Source: a virus. Taken from it: a stretch of 24,189 nucleotides of DNA. Under the pieces are notes generated by a model. It was given only the letters and a program-made list of their open reading frames with translations, was not told where the DNA came from and did not search any database. The translations under genes were made by a program, and so were the position numbers. This document shows positions 6,953-14,022 of this stretch, piece by piece (the first letter of the stretch is position 1; the number at the start of each line of letters is the position of its first letter). Where the stretch lies: IMG/VR virus record IMGVR_UViG_3300031951_001176, positions 1-24,189 of that record. The stretch is one strand, 5' to 3'.

Positions 6953-6980
6953 TTGACAGAATTTCTAATAGTGGTATAAT
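6953..6980 (+). promoter_or_regulatory. Consensus sigma-70 promoter pointing antisense to uvsW
   Basis: The plus strand carries TTGACA (6953-6958), a 16-base spacer ending TGG, and TATAAT (6975-6980), so -35, -10 and extended -10 are all consensus. It lies in the only non-coding gap between gp55 and uvsW (6927-7001) and points right, opposite to every gene here. The predicted RNA starts near 6987 and becomes antisense to the uvsW 3' end after 15 bases. The first plus-strand ORF in it has eight codons (from 6993). I see no nearby plus-strand terminator. Confidence 0.6.
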
Positions 6981-7001
6981 ACTGTTGTGGGAATGAAGAT
7001 A

Positions 7002-8453
7002 CTATTTAATATTCAGTGATACTTTGTATATTTTATAATCAAACTTCTCTTCATTGTATATCTTAACTCTCTCCATAAAGTGTTGTAATGTATAGTTCTT
7101 TCTTCCTTTCCAAGAAAGGTCATCAGCTATATCGTAAAGGGTAGCAGAAGTTTTTGTATCAGACTTACGTAGTCCACGACCAATTGATTGGAGGTTCCGT
7201 ACACGAGACTTGCTTGGGCTAGCAAAAATAATATTATGGAGATTCTTAATATTGATTCCGGTACTAAAAGTACCAAAAGAAGCGACAATAATAGCATTAG
7301 ATTCATTCTCAACTACCTTTCTTATTTCTTCTCTTTTATTACCAGATATATCTCCAGATACGAAATGTACAGACCTATCATTGTTTCCTAATATGTTTGC
7401 TAGATACATACCTTGTTTCTCTACAAATTGATAGAGAATTAAAGTATTACCCTCAAGAGACAATGCCAGATTTTTAATAAATATATTTCTTTGTGGTAAT
7501 GTTACAATATAATCCAATTCTGATTGATAATTATTAGATTTAGCAATCATCTTTTTGATATGATCAGGATAAGATAATACCAACGCTTTAATATAAAAGC
7601 CAGATAGATGTTTTTTATCTATAAGTTCTTTTGTTGTTGTTACTTTTCTTACTGGTCCGAAGAGTCCTTCAAGAACGAGCTTGTGGGTTTCAGTACCATC
7701 CAATGTTCCGGTAAATCCAAAACGGTAGCGGCATCCGGATAGTTTAGTAAGTATAGAAGTAAGAGATTTTGCTTTGAAGAGATGAGCTTCGTCTCCGATG
7801 ACAACATCAAATGAATCAAAGAATTCTTTAGGTAACTTGTATATGCTTTGCCAAGTGGTAATGGTGATTGGTTTGTCTGTTCCCTTATCCTGTCCAGCGA
7901 ACACACGATGAACAAAGCGATCGGATTCAAAACCGTAATCAGCAAAATCACTGGCAAGCTGACTAACCAAAGAAGTAGTTGGTACGATAATAAGAGTGCG
8001 TTTCGCATAATACCTCACAAGTAGATAGATAATAAATGATTTACCAGAGGCTGTGGGAGAAAGGAGCATTGCCCGTCTTTCCCTCACAGCATGAGCGAAT
8101 GCATCCAACTGATAATCTCTTGGTTGCATCGTAGGTTTTATATTTAGAATAAATTCTTTTGCTTCTTTTAATGAAAATTCTTCTAATGAAAAATCTGAAA
8201 GATATTCTAATTCATAATCTCTTGATTTGCAAAATTCTTCAATATATTTCAATAGACCAGCATAGAGCAAACCAGTCATAGGATTAAGCAATCTTATTTT
8301 ACCATCCCATACTTTGTTCTTGTATGCAGGCATGAATTTAGCGCCTGGAACAGTAAACGTAAAATATTCACTTAATTCCATCATTATACTAGGTTCAGAA
8401 CTTATTTTATTATAAACCTCATTATATTTTTCAACTTGAATTATTTCTTTCAT
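7002..8453 (-). CDS. uvsW: UvsW RNA-DNA/recombination helicase (SF2)
   Basis: This SF2 helicase unwinds R-loops and branched recombination intermediates in T4. I use the Met at 8453 (483 aa), whose ATG overlaps the uvsY stop as TGATG, rather than the one nine codons upstream, because MKEIIQVEK begins where T4 UvsW begins. The N-terminal DNA-binding domain includes NKVWDGKIRLLN (46-57), matching a T4 segment. Helicase motifs are I SPTASGKS (132-139), II DEAH (221-224), III FTGT (247-250), and VI QSIGRGLRK (422-430); FGTFSTGINIKNL (393-405) is motif V. Transcription probably starts at the uvsY promoter. A perfect promoter on the other strand faces the 3' end of this gene. Confidence 0.95.
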   Translation of the reverse strand: MKEIIQVEKYNEVYNKISSEPSIMMELSEYFTFTVPGAKFMPAYKNKVWDGKIRLLNPMTGLLYAGLLKYIEEFCKSRDYELEYLSDFSLEEFSLKEAKEFILNIKPTMQPRDYQLDAFAHAVRERRAMLLSPTASGKSFIIYLLVRYYAKRTLIIVPTTSLVSQLASDFADYGFESDRFVHRVFAGQDKGTDKPITITTWQSIYKLPKEFFDSFDVVIGDEAHLFKAKSLTSILTKLSGCRYRFGFTGTLDGTETHKLVLEGLFGPVRKVTTTKELIDKKHLSGFYIKALVLSYPDHIKKMIAKSNNYQSELDYIVTLPQRNIFIKNLALSLEGNTLILYQFVEKQGMYLANILGNNDRSVHFVSGDISGNKREEIRKVVENESNAIIVASFGTFSTGINIKNLHNIIFASPSKSRVRNLQSIGRGLRKSDTKTSATLYDIADDLSWKGRKNYTLQHFMERVKIYNEEKFDYKIYKVSLNIK

Positions 8454-8884
8454 CAACCCCCCATTGTGAATTTCTGCCATTCAATAGCATTTCTCACATC
8501 AAACCCTCTATTATGTATAACTTTTAAAATATCCATCAAAAGATCAACTTTTTCTTGCTGTTCACTGATACACAAGTTCATATTGATAATATCTTCGTCA
8601 GCATCCATATACATTGAAACTTCTGATTTTATTATAATTTTTCTTAGAGGCTTCCATCCTTTTTGAATATGTTCTTCGGAGGCACCTTGAGTGAAATACT
8701 CATACTTTTCAAACTTTAGACTTCTTAATTGAGAATCAAGTTTTTTAAGTTTAAGTCTTTCTTTTATTAATATTTCGTAATATTTGTGATGAAGTTTGGC
8801 TTTCTTTATAGATTCATCACCTAATTCAGTTTTATCAATTACACCATCAATTTTCCACTGAGAAAGTATCTCTTCAATATCCAT
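8453..8884 (-). CDS. uvsY: UvsY recombination mediator
   Basis: This protein loads UvsX recombinase on gp32-coated single-stranded DNA in T4 and is about the length of T4 UvsY (137 aa). The Met at 8884 (143 aa, MDIEEILSQW) is chosen because GGAG lies 6 bases upstream; the ATG at 8896 would leave only a few bases of leader from the predicted RNA start. Recognisable segments are the basic coiled region (about 40-70), FTQGASEE, a stretch with DADEDII, and the C-terminal hexamerisation helix LLMDILKVIHNRGFDVRNAI. Its stop and the UvsW start share one base, so mediator and helicase are co-translated. Confidence 0.93.
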   Translation of the reverse strand: MDIEEILSQWKIDGVIDKTELGDESIKKAKLHHKYYEILIKERLKLKKLDSQLRSLKFEKYEYFTQGASEEHIQKGWKPLRKIIIKSEVSMYMDADEDIINMNLCISEQQEKVDLLMDILKVIHNRGFDVRNAIEWQKFTMGG

Positions 8885-8908
8885 ATTTCTCTCCATATTA
8901 AACGATTA

Positions 8909-8937
8909 ATTATATCACGAATTTAAATAATTGTCAA
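8909..8937 (-). promoter_or_regulatory. Early sigma-70 promoter of uvsY-uvsW
   Basis: The minus strand has TTGACA (8937-8932), a 17-base spacer ending TGA, and TATAAT (8914-8909): consensus -35, spacing, extended -10 and -10. RNA should start near 8902, giving a leader of about 18 bases to the ATG at 8884. It fills the 56-base gap between the tube-like gene and uvsY and gives recombination genes early expression independent of the late structural block. Confidence 0.85.
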
Positions 8938-8940
8938 CAA

Positions 8941-9462
8941 TTATATGTTATTGATATCGTAATAATTGTATTTAAATGATGCTGATGCTTCTATATAATT
9001 GACATCTGAATCAATAGTATTGAATACTAATCCTGAAAGATTTATAGGATGTGCATCAACGAATATGACTTCATAATTTGCCATTTTAGTACTTGATAAA
9101 ACCATCAAAGATATATCTGAGTATATTCCTTCACCTGTAACTATTGCTTTTTCTGATAATACTTTATGTTCATCATATTCAGTTGGTTTACCTAATGCTC
9201 TAATCCAGTTGTGAATTTCAAGATAGTTTTGTAGGTCTTCATCAACTTTAAATGTAATGTTCAATATACCGTAGTCAATATGTTCACCAGGTATTGGAAA
9301 ATTTACTAGAGGATTTGGAAAGTTAGTTGGCTTTAATGCCATTTCTGGAATATTAACTTTCTGTATGAAAAAGTTAACATGAGGTGATCTCTTAATAAAG
9401 AATTTAAAATTAAGAGGAGAAAGGAAATTTTTATTTTCTGGTGTATTATCTATAGCTGACAT
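8941..9462 (-). CDS. Tail-tube-fold structural protein (gp19/gp54-like)
   Basis: This 173-aa late virion protein looks like a tail-tube fold. The beta-rich N-terminus FKFFIKRSPHVNFFIQKVNIPEM (within 19-41) is followed by PLVNFPIPGEHIDYGILNITFKVDEDL (within 51-77), NYLEIHNWIRALGKP (79-93) and a VDAHPI strand (135-140). The same order (conserved Met-Pro segment, F-x-(V/M)-D, N-Y-x-x-(I/M)-x-x-W, then HPI) is recalled from the C-terminal half of T4 gp54, the tube initiator. In some T4-like marine phages the gene after gp23 is called gp3, the tail-tube terminator, so that is the main alternative. Its own late promoter and AAAGGAG ribosome site mark it as a separately expressed structural gene. 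Confidence 0.65.
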   Translation of the reverse strand: MSAIDNTPENKNFLSPLNFKFFIKRSPHVNFFIQKVNIPEMALKPTNFPNPLVNFPIPGEHIDYGILNITFKVDEDLQNYLEIHNWIRALGKPTEYDEHKVLSEKAIVTGEGIYSDISLMVLSSTKMANYEVIFVDAHPINLSGLVFNTIDSDVNYIEASASFKYNYYDINNI

Positions 9463-9479
9463 TTGAAACTCCTTTCACC

Positions 9480-9487
9480 TATTTATA
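9480..9487 (-). promoter_or_regulatory. Late promoter of the tube-like gene
   Basis: A perfect TATAAATA octamer reads 9487-9480 on the minus strand, starting one base after the T-tract of the gp23 terminator. The RNA would begin about six bases downstream, leaving a leader of roughly a dozen bases that contains AAAGGAG. Confidence 0.85.
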
Positions 9488-9488
9488 T

Positions 9489-9515
9489 AAAAAAAGGGGA
9501 GCATTTCTGCCCCCC
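9489..9515 (-). terminator. Intrinsic terminator after gp23
   Basis: On the minus strand an 8-bp stem (GGGGGGCA pairing with TGCTCCCC, one G-T wobble) closes a GAAA tetraloop and is followed by seven Ts (9495-9489). It lies 35 bases after the gp23 stop and should end the very abundant capsid transcript before the next late promoter. Confidence 0.93.
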
Positions 9516-9550
9516 AGTTTATAGACGACGGATCTTTGTCCGCAGCCAAA

Positions 9551-10945
9551 TTACATAAGGTTATTAACAATAACTCTACGATAATACTTGTTAGTGCTGA
9601 GTGCAAGAGCACCAAGACCCTTATTAAGACCTTCAGCGAATGGATTTGCAACCATTCCGTAACGAGTCTTAAAGCCGATCTTTGGCTGGAAGCTTGACTG
9701 ATCAACTGCACGAACCATCTGTAGTGGAACGTATGGGCAATAGAATAGACCAGCGTCGAATGCACTTGATCCCTTATAGCCAACTGTGATATAGTTACCA
9801 CCGATAGCATATGGATCAATGTAAACACGTAGACGACCATTTAGAACACCAGCGAAAGTGTTTCCAGTATCGTCAACCTGTAGGTTGTTTGAATTAAGAG
9901 CAGGAGCGTAGTCAAGAACACCGGCCATCTGTAGAGCAGAAGCAACGTCTGAAGAACAGATAACGATGTTACCCTTACCACGACGGGTCTGCTTGGCGAT
10001 CTGGTTGGCTTCACGCTCTAGCTGGAACATTAGACCCTTGAACTTTTCAACTGACCAACGACCGTTTGAGTCAGTGTCAAGATCGAAGACACCAGCAGTT
10101 GTAACGTTATCCTGGGCACCAGCAACGGCAGTGATGTTGATTGTACGAACAACTTCACGGTTGATTTCAGCCATGATTTCTGCTGAAAGAATGTTTGCTA
10201 GTTCTGTTTCGGCGTCTAGACCATGGATTGCCTTAAGATCCTGTGCAAGTTCCATAGTATACTCTGCCTTTAGAGCACGAGTGTTGGCAGTTACAGTAAC
10301 CTTTTCAATTGAGAAGGCCATCTGTGGGAAAGCTGTATTGGAATCAGTTCCAAGAGCTTCTGCCTGTGCAGTTGACATACCAGAACCAGTGTTATATGTT
10401 GATAGTGCAGCAAGAGGTGAAGTATTAGTTGCACCTGGAATTGTACCAACATGAGCGTTACCGAAACCAGTCTTATTGTCAACACGAGTTGAGAATGAAG
10501 TATTAACTTCATCATAGAATGTTTCGTTTGCCTGAACACCAGCATATGAAGTATTTGAAGTACCATTTCCCTGGTTGTTGTACTTTGAACGCATAGCAAA
10601 GATAAGTCCTGTTGGACCTGTCATTGGCTGTACGCCGCAGATGTCATAAGCAATGAGGTTAGGCATTGCACGACGAACTAGAGAAATAAGAACTGGGTCG
10701 AAAGTATCGATACCACCAGCACCTGCAGTTGATGAAGAAGCGCCCATCTGGTTAACAGGAACCAATGAATCAGTTTCTGTTAGTGTCTGATAGGAACCAT
10801 GAGCGGCTGACTCACGGAGTGCTCTTTCAGTATTTTCAAGCATTACTGCTGTTACTGAACGGCGGTGCTGATCCTTGATAACGCCTAGAGCGTCGTGATC
10901 AAGAACTGGTGCCCACTTGTTTTGAATTTCTTCGGCTAGATACAT
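9551..10945 (-). CDS. 23: gp23 major capsid protein
   Basis: This 464-aa HK97-fold capsid subunit is shorter than T4 gp23 (521 aa). Conserved blocks are NKWAPVL (9-15), LVRRAMPNLIAYDICGVQPM (within 89-108), LKAEYTMELAQDLKAIHGLDAE (about 225-246), EIMAEINREVVRTIN, and C-terminal FQPKIGFKTRYGM with NPFAEG. The N-terminal propeptide is expected to be removed by gp21: LTE at 55-57 matches the (L/I)-x-E site, but P1' is Thr rather than Ala or Gly. A late promoter lies upstream at 10987-10980 and an AAGGA ribosome site precedes the ATG. A strong terminator follows, giving a self-contained high-output unit. Confidence 0.97.
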   Translation of the reverse strand: MYLAEEIQNKWAPVLDHDALGVIKDQHRRSVTAVMLENTERALRESAAHGSYQTLTETDSLVPVNQMGASSSTAGAGGIDTFDPVLISLVRRAMPNLIAYDICGVQPMTGPTGLIFAMRSKYNNQGNGTSNTSYAGVQANETFYDEVNTSFSTRVDNKTGFGNAHVGTIPGATNTSPLAALSTYNTGSGMSTAQAEALGTDSNTAFPQMAFSIEKVTVTANTRALKAEYTMELAQDLKAIHGLDAETELANILSAEIMAEINREVVRTINITAVAGAQDNVTTAGVFDLDTDSNGRWSVEKFKGLMFQLEREANQIAKQTRRGKGNIVICSSDVASALQMAGVLDYAPALNSNNLQVDDTGNTFAGVLNGRLRVYIDPYAIGGNYITVGYKGSSAFDAGLFYCPYVPLQMVRAVDQSSFQPKIGFKTRYGMVANPFAEGLNKGLGALALSTNKYYRRVIVNNLM

Positions 10946-10979
10946 TTAAATTTCCTTTCTTAAGAAATATACTTTATTT

Positions 10980-10987
10980 TATTTATA
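10980..10987 (-). promoter_or_regulatory. Late promoter of gp23
   Basis: A perfect TATAAATA octamer (10987-10980, minus strand) lies five bases after the gp22 stop and 35 bases before the gp23 ATG. It is the expected gp55 target for the most abundant virion protein. Confidence 0.88.
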
Positions 10988-10992
10988 AAATC

Positions 10993-12162
10993 TTACTTTT
11001 TAACAGTCTTGGTGATTGCCTGAACATAACGGTTGACCAATGGATCAACACTAACAGACTCAGATACAACACCTTCAAATGTTTCTTCTTCAATGTTTGA
11101 AGAATAAGAAGAACCTTCATTTTTGAAATAATTTTCTTTGACAATCATTAGTTTCTTTGCATAAACATCTAGATCGCCATCGAATTCAATTCCCTCTGCT
11201 AGAGCAGCAAACTTTTCTTGCTGTGTCAGTGCAAGGTCAGATGCAAGTTCACTGAATACTTCCTGCATTTGTCCTTCAACAACAAAGTTCTTTAGCTCAA
11301 TGTTTTCAGAAATTGCTTCATTTAGTGATTCTTCAAGAGCATTGACCTTTTCAGCCATTGCCTCAAGAACATCAATCTTATTCTCTGGAACATCGATATA
11401 GTGTTCAGCGAATAAGTTCTTCAATCCTTCAATGAATTCTCCTGCGAGTTCATTGCGTAGGGTTGATTCAATAGCTACTTCGTTTTCCTTCATCCAGTTT
11501 TCAGCAACATAATCTAGATATGTGTCAAGCTGAGATGTTAGTTCTTCACTGAAAGTAGCGAGTTCTTCATGTAGCTTTGCTTCATACTCTTCTTCTAGAC
11601 GAGCAGTTTCAGCAATTAATCTGGCAGAAACAGCAGCTTCAAATAGTGTAGCAGCGTTTTCCTTGAATTCTTCTGAAAGGTCTTGACCGTTGAACATCTC
11701 TTCAACGTCTTCCTTTACGCTTAGACGTGGCATAGGATCTCTTGTCTTTGGACCAGCACCAAGCTTGGAATCAATTGTTCCCTGATTGTGTGCTGAATTA
11801 TCTCCAACACCATATGTCTTACCAGGACCAAACTGAGCCATGGTTGCATTGAACCAGTGAGTTAGATCACCCTTTGACATGTTATGCATCTTACCCATAA
11901 CAGTTGTCATCATGCCAACTTTGGTCATTTTATCTCCTGGTGCAGCACCTGGATGAAGTGAAGATGCAGCAAGAGTTTCTTCTGAAACTTCTTCAGACTC
12001 TTCTTCTACTTTTTTCATCTTCTTCTTAGCATGACGTTTCTTAGAAGACTCTTCTTCTTCCTCTTCTTCTTCCTCTTCATGATGCTTTCCACCTGATTCA
12101 TACTTTGCTTCATCAAGATCAGCAACGTCTTCTACATCATATTCTTTTTCTAAATTAGCCAT
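10993..12162 (-). CDS. 22: gp22 prohead scaffold (core) protein, extended N-terminus
   Basis: This main internal scaffold is degraded by gp21 during head maturation. At 389 aa it is much longer than T4 gp22 (about 269 aa). Residues 150-385 match the T4 protein: FEAAVSARLIAETARLEEE, a coiled helix, LDYVAENWMKENEVAIES, GLKNLFAEHYIDVPE, and a closing VNRYVQAI. The extra N-terminal 145 residues hold ten consecutive Glu (29-38), a basic KKRHAKKKMKK block (40-50) and a Met/Gly-rich segment ending near HWFNATMAQFGPG (101-113). Likely gp21 cuts include LDE/A (18/19), LFE/A (174/175), LNE/A (281/282) and LAE/G (322/323). Its late promoter overlaps the end of gp21, and GGAG before the start sits in the loop of a small hairpin. 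Confidence 0.93.
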   Translation of the reverse strand: MANLEKEYDVEDVADLDEAKYESGGKHHEEEEEEEEEESSKKRHAKKKMKKVEEESEEVSEETLAASSLHPGAAPGDKMTKVGMMTTVMGKMHNMSKGDLTHWFNATMAQFGPGKTYGVGDNSAHNQGTIDSKLGAGPKTRDPMPRLSVKEDVEEMFNGQDLSEEFKENAATLFEAAVSARLIAETARLEEEYEAKLHEELATFSEELTSQLDTYLDYVAENWMKENEVAIESTLRNELAGEFIEGLKNLFAEHYIDVPENKIDVLEAMAEKVNALEESLNEAISENIELKNFVVEGQMQEVFSELASDLALTQQEKFAALAEGIEFDGDLDVYAKKLMIVKENYFKNEGSSYSSNIEEETFEGVVSESVSVDPLVNRYVQAITKTVKK

Positions 12163-12195
12163 TAGAATAGTCTCCTATTGTGAATTTACTTTAAC

Positions 12196-12203
12196 TATTT
12201 ATA
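12196..12203 (-). promoter_or_regulatory. Late promoter of gp22
   Basis: A perfect TATAAATA octamer (12203-12196, minus strand) begins two bases after the gp21 stop codon and lies 33 bases before the gp22 start. It allows more scaffold than protease to be made from the same region. Confidence 0.85.
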
Positions 12204-12204
12204 A

Positions 12205-12867
12205 TTATTTTAATTTTACCAATGAAGCAATAAAGTTTTCGAAAATAGCCATTTGCTGTTCTTCAATTTGCTTCTTGGACATTTTATGAATCTTTTTCTT
12301 TGTATTTTCTAATTTTTCTTCCATCCAAGTATCTCTCACGGCATCATAATACCATTCAACACCTTCCATAATACCATTAACAAAGCAACCAGGACCGCTT
12401 GGATCGGAGACAATATCAACTGTAGAAAGTTTAAAATCTTTTTGAACTATCATAACACCATTGCTCTCTTTAAGAGAACCCATACCACGTGTTGAAACAC
12501 CTAGCTGTCCACCGGACTCTAAAAGTCCAATAGCAACTTTACCCATTGGTGTTTCTGTTAGTCTTGCCTTACCGTTGAAATAATTCTTTTCTTTTTTCAA
12601 CTCTGTGATAATATGAGAAACATTTTGAAGATTGATTGTTGGACCTGATGGATGATTTAACTCACCATAGGCTCTCTTCATATTTACCACTTCTCTAAGA
12701 TATCTTGAAACTTCATTTTCAAGAACATCCATAGGGTACATACGACCATTTTTGTTCTTTTCTTCACCAACAATAAATCTACCTGTAATATAACGGTAGT
12801 TCTTACCGTCTTCATTCTTTTCAGTGATATATTGTGTTTCTTCTGATAGTTCTGTAATAAGTTTCAT
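12205..12867 (-). CDS. 21: gp21 prohead core protease
   Basis: This 220-aa serine protease of the T4/herpes assemblin type cleaves scaffold, core and capsid proteins after (L/I)-x-E. The likely triad is H72 (GELNHPSG), S125 (GVSTRGMG) and D151 (STVDIVSDPSGPGC), in the same order and context as T4 gp21. The N-terminal strand YITGRFIVGEEKNKNGRMYP (within 26-45) is also typical. The C-terminus is basic and helical (KLENTKKKIHKMSKKQ), as expected for a segment lost on self-cleavage. It follows the 80-aa gene by 9 bases. Confidence 0.95.
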   Translation of the reverse strand: MKLITELSEETQYITEKNEDGKNYRYITGRFIVGEEKNKNGRMYPMDVLENEVSRYLREVVNMKRAYGELNHPSGPTINLQNVSHIITELKKEKNYFNGKARLTETPMGKVAIGLLESGGQLGVSTRGMGSLKESNGVMIVQKDFKLSTVDIVSDPSGPGCFVNGIMEGVEWYYDAVRDTWMEEKLENTKKKIHKMSKKQIEEQQMAIFENFIASLVKLK

Positions 12868-12876
12868 TGTTCTACC

Positions 12877-13119
12877 TTAGTATCTGTATGCTATTGGAGC
12901 GGCTTTCATATTAGCTCCAATGATGGTATCTGTTGCTGATTTTTGTAAAATAACACTTTCAGTATTTGTTACTGTTAAATTAGCATAAACAGTTCCGTTG
13001 CTATAAGCCACATTCATTGTTGCAGATGCACCTGTATTGATGACTCTAACAAGAGTTGCATTTGAAACTGCATTTGCGGTTGCGACCGAAATTTCTGGTC
13101 CTATTAATCTGATAATCAT
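12877..13119 (-). CDS. Small beta-rich protein in the head gene cluster (80 aa)
   Basis: This 80-aa protein is rich in Ala, Val, Thr and Asn, with alternating hydrophobic residues (LVRVINTGASATMNVAY, TVYANLTVTNTESVILQK) that predict a small beta-sandwich. It ends IAYRY. I do not recognise the family. It overlaps the 301-aa gene by 4 bases (ATGA) and lies 9 bases before gp21, so it is co-expressed with prohead genes. A minor capsid or decoration protein is possible, but only by position and fold. There is no signal peptide, membrane segment or cysteine. Confidence 0.75.
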   Translation of the reverse strand: MIIRLIGPEISVATANAVSNATLVRVINTGASATMNVAYSNGTVYANLTVTNTESVILQKSATDTIIGANMKAAPIAYRY

Positions 13120-14021
13120 AGTGTTCCTACATCCATTCTACCAGTTGTCCAACCAGCAGCACCTGGTCCTGCATAATCAGTATTGGTTGCTGGTCCTGAT
13201 TCTGATTGTCCATGTCTTTTCCATGCAGTTGCATAAAGAACTTCCATGCCTTTTTTCTTACCATATTCTTTTACAAAGCGTTCTTTGTTTGCCTTGACCC
13301 ACTTTTCAATCTTTGGGTCTGGTGGTGCAACCTCATTAACGATATTTTCTTGTATCTTCTTCTTGTCAATTAGAAGTTTACGACCTTTTTTATCCTTGTA
13401 ATCTTTTTTGTCATCAGAAGGGCAAGTGGATTCACCATGAACTTCACAGTAGACTCCTTCATTTGTATGATTACAAGCTGCTTCATTTGTACGGCCACGT
13501 CTTGCAGCACTAAAAAATTCTCTTGGATCAAAGTCGCTCTTTTTCTTTTCTTTTGGTTCACGAGCAACTACAGCCTTTTTCTTTTCTTTATTTTCTTTAT
13601 TGCCTTCATCAAGTTCTGAATCTTCTTTAATACCGTGTTTTGCACGAATTTTTGCTAATACAGCACCAGCAACTTTTTTACCTCTTTCTTCGGAACCATA
13701 TCTTTCTGCTGCTTTACTGGCAATCTTTTCAAAGTTTTTACCCTTTTCACCAATGTCTTTACCAGCACGTGCAGCTTTATATGAATAAGCTGCTTCATCA
13801 ATCTCAACTTCTTCGGCTACTTTTGTTTGCTTTTTATAAGGAGCCTCTTTAGTTTTTCCCTTATAAACATCATCGCCATTACCGGCACGATCAGCATGTA
13901 CTTCAATATTTTGTTTTGCAGCCAATCTTGCGCCATCTGGAGACTTATCGTAATCTTTAAGGTCCATTGAAACTGTTTTACTGGATTTTACACCTGTGAC
14001 GTGACGTAATGGTTTTGCCAT
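13116..14021 (-). CDS. Lys-rich prohead/internal protein in the gene 68 position (301 aa)
   Basis: This highly charged, Lys/Glu-rich protein lies between gp67 and the 80-aa gene, where T4 has the much shorter core protein gp68. Two sites fit the gp21 rule: IDE/A (76/77) and LDE/G (139/140). A Cys/His cluster lies at C183, H185, C192, H195 and C200 and could bind zinc. Basic runs (146-149 and 158-161) and a conserved-looking C-terminal helix WVKANKERFVKEYGKKKG (241-258) precede a Gly-rich tail. Such features fit an internal head protein cut during maturation, possibly DNA-binding. That role is inference; homology to gp68 cannot be shown from sequence alone. It is spaced one base from gp67 and overlaps the next gene as ATGA. 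Confidence 0.75.
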   Translation of the reverse strand: MAKPLRHVTGVKSSKTVSMDLKDYDKSPDGARLAAKQNIEVHADRAGNGDDVYKGKTKEAPYKKQTKVAEEVEIDEAAYSYKAARAGKDIGEKGKNFEKIASKAAERYGSEERGKKVAGAVLAKIRAKHGIKEDSELDEGNKENKEKKKAVVAREPKEKKKSDFDPREFFSAARRGRTNEAACNHTNEGVYCEVHGESTCPSDDKKDYKDKKGRKLLIDKKKIQENIVNEVAPPDPKIEKWVKANKERFVKEYGKKKGMEVLYATAWKRHGQSESGPATNTDYAGPGAAGWTTGRMDVGTL

Positions 14022-14022
14022 T

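Noticed and set aside
7103-7117. CCTTT/AAAGG hairpin on the plus strand as terminator for the antisense RNA
   Set aside because: The stem is short and AT-rich and no T-tract follows.
8454-8480. Upstream ATG of uvsW (nine extra codons)
   Set aside because: The internal Met at 8453 has the TGATG overlap with uvsY and matches the T4 UvsW N-terminus; the extra residues overlap uvsY codons without gain.
9966-10454. Long plus-strand open frame opposite gp23
   Set aside because: It is the complement of strongly conserved capsid coding sequence, with no ribosome site, promoter or recognisable protein.
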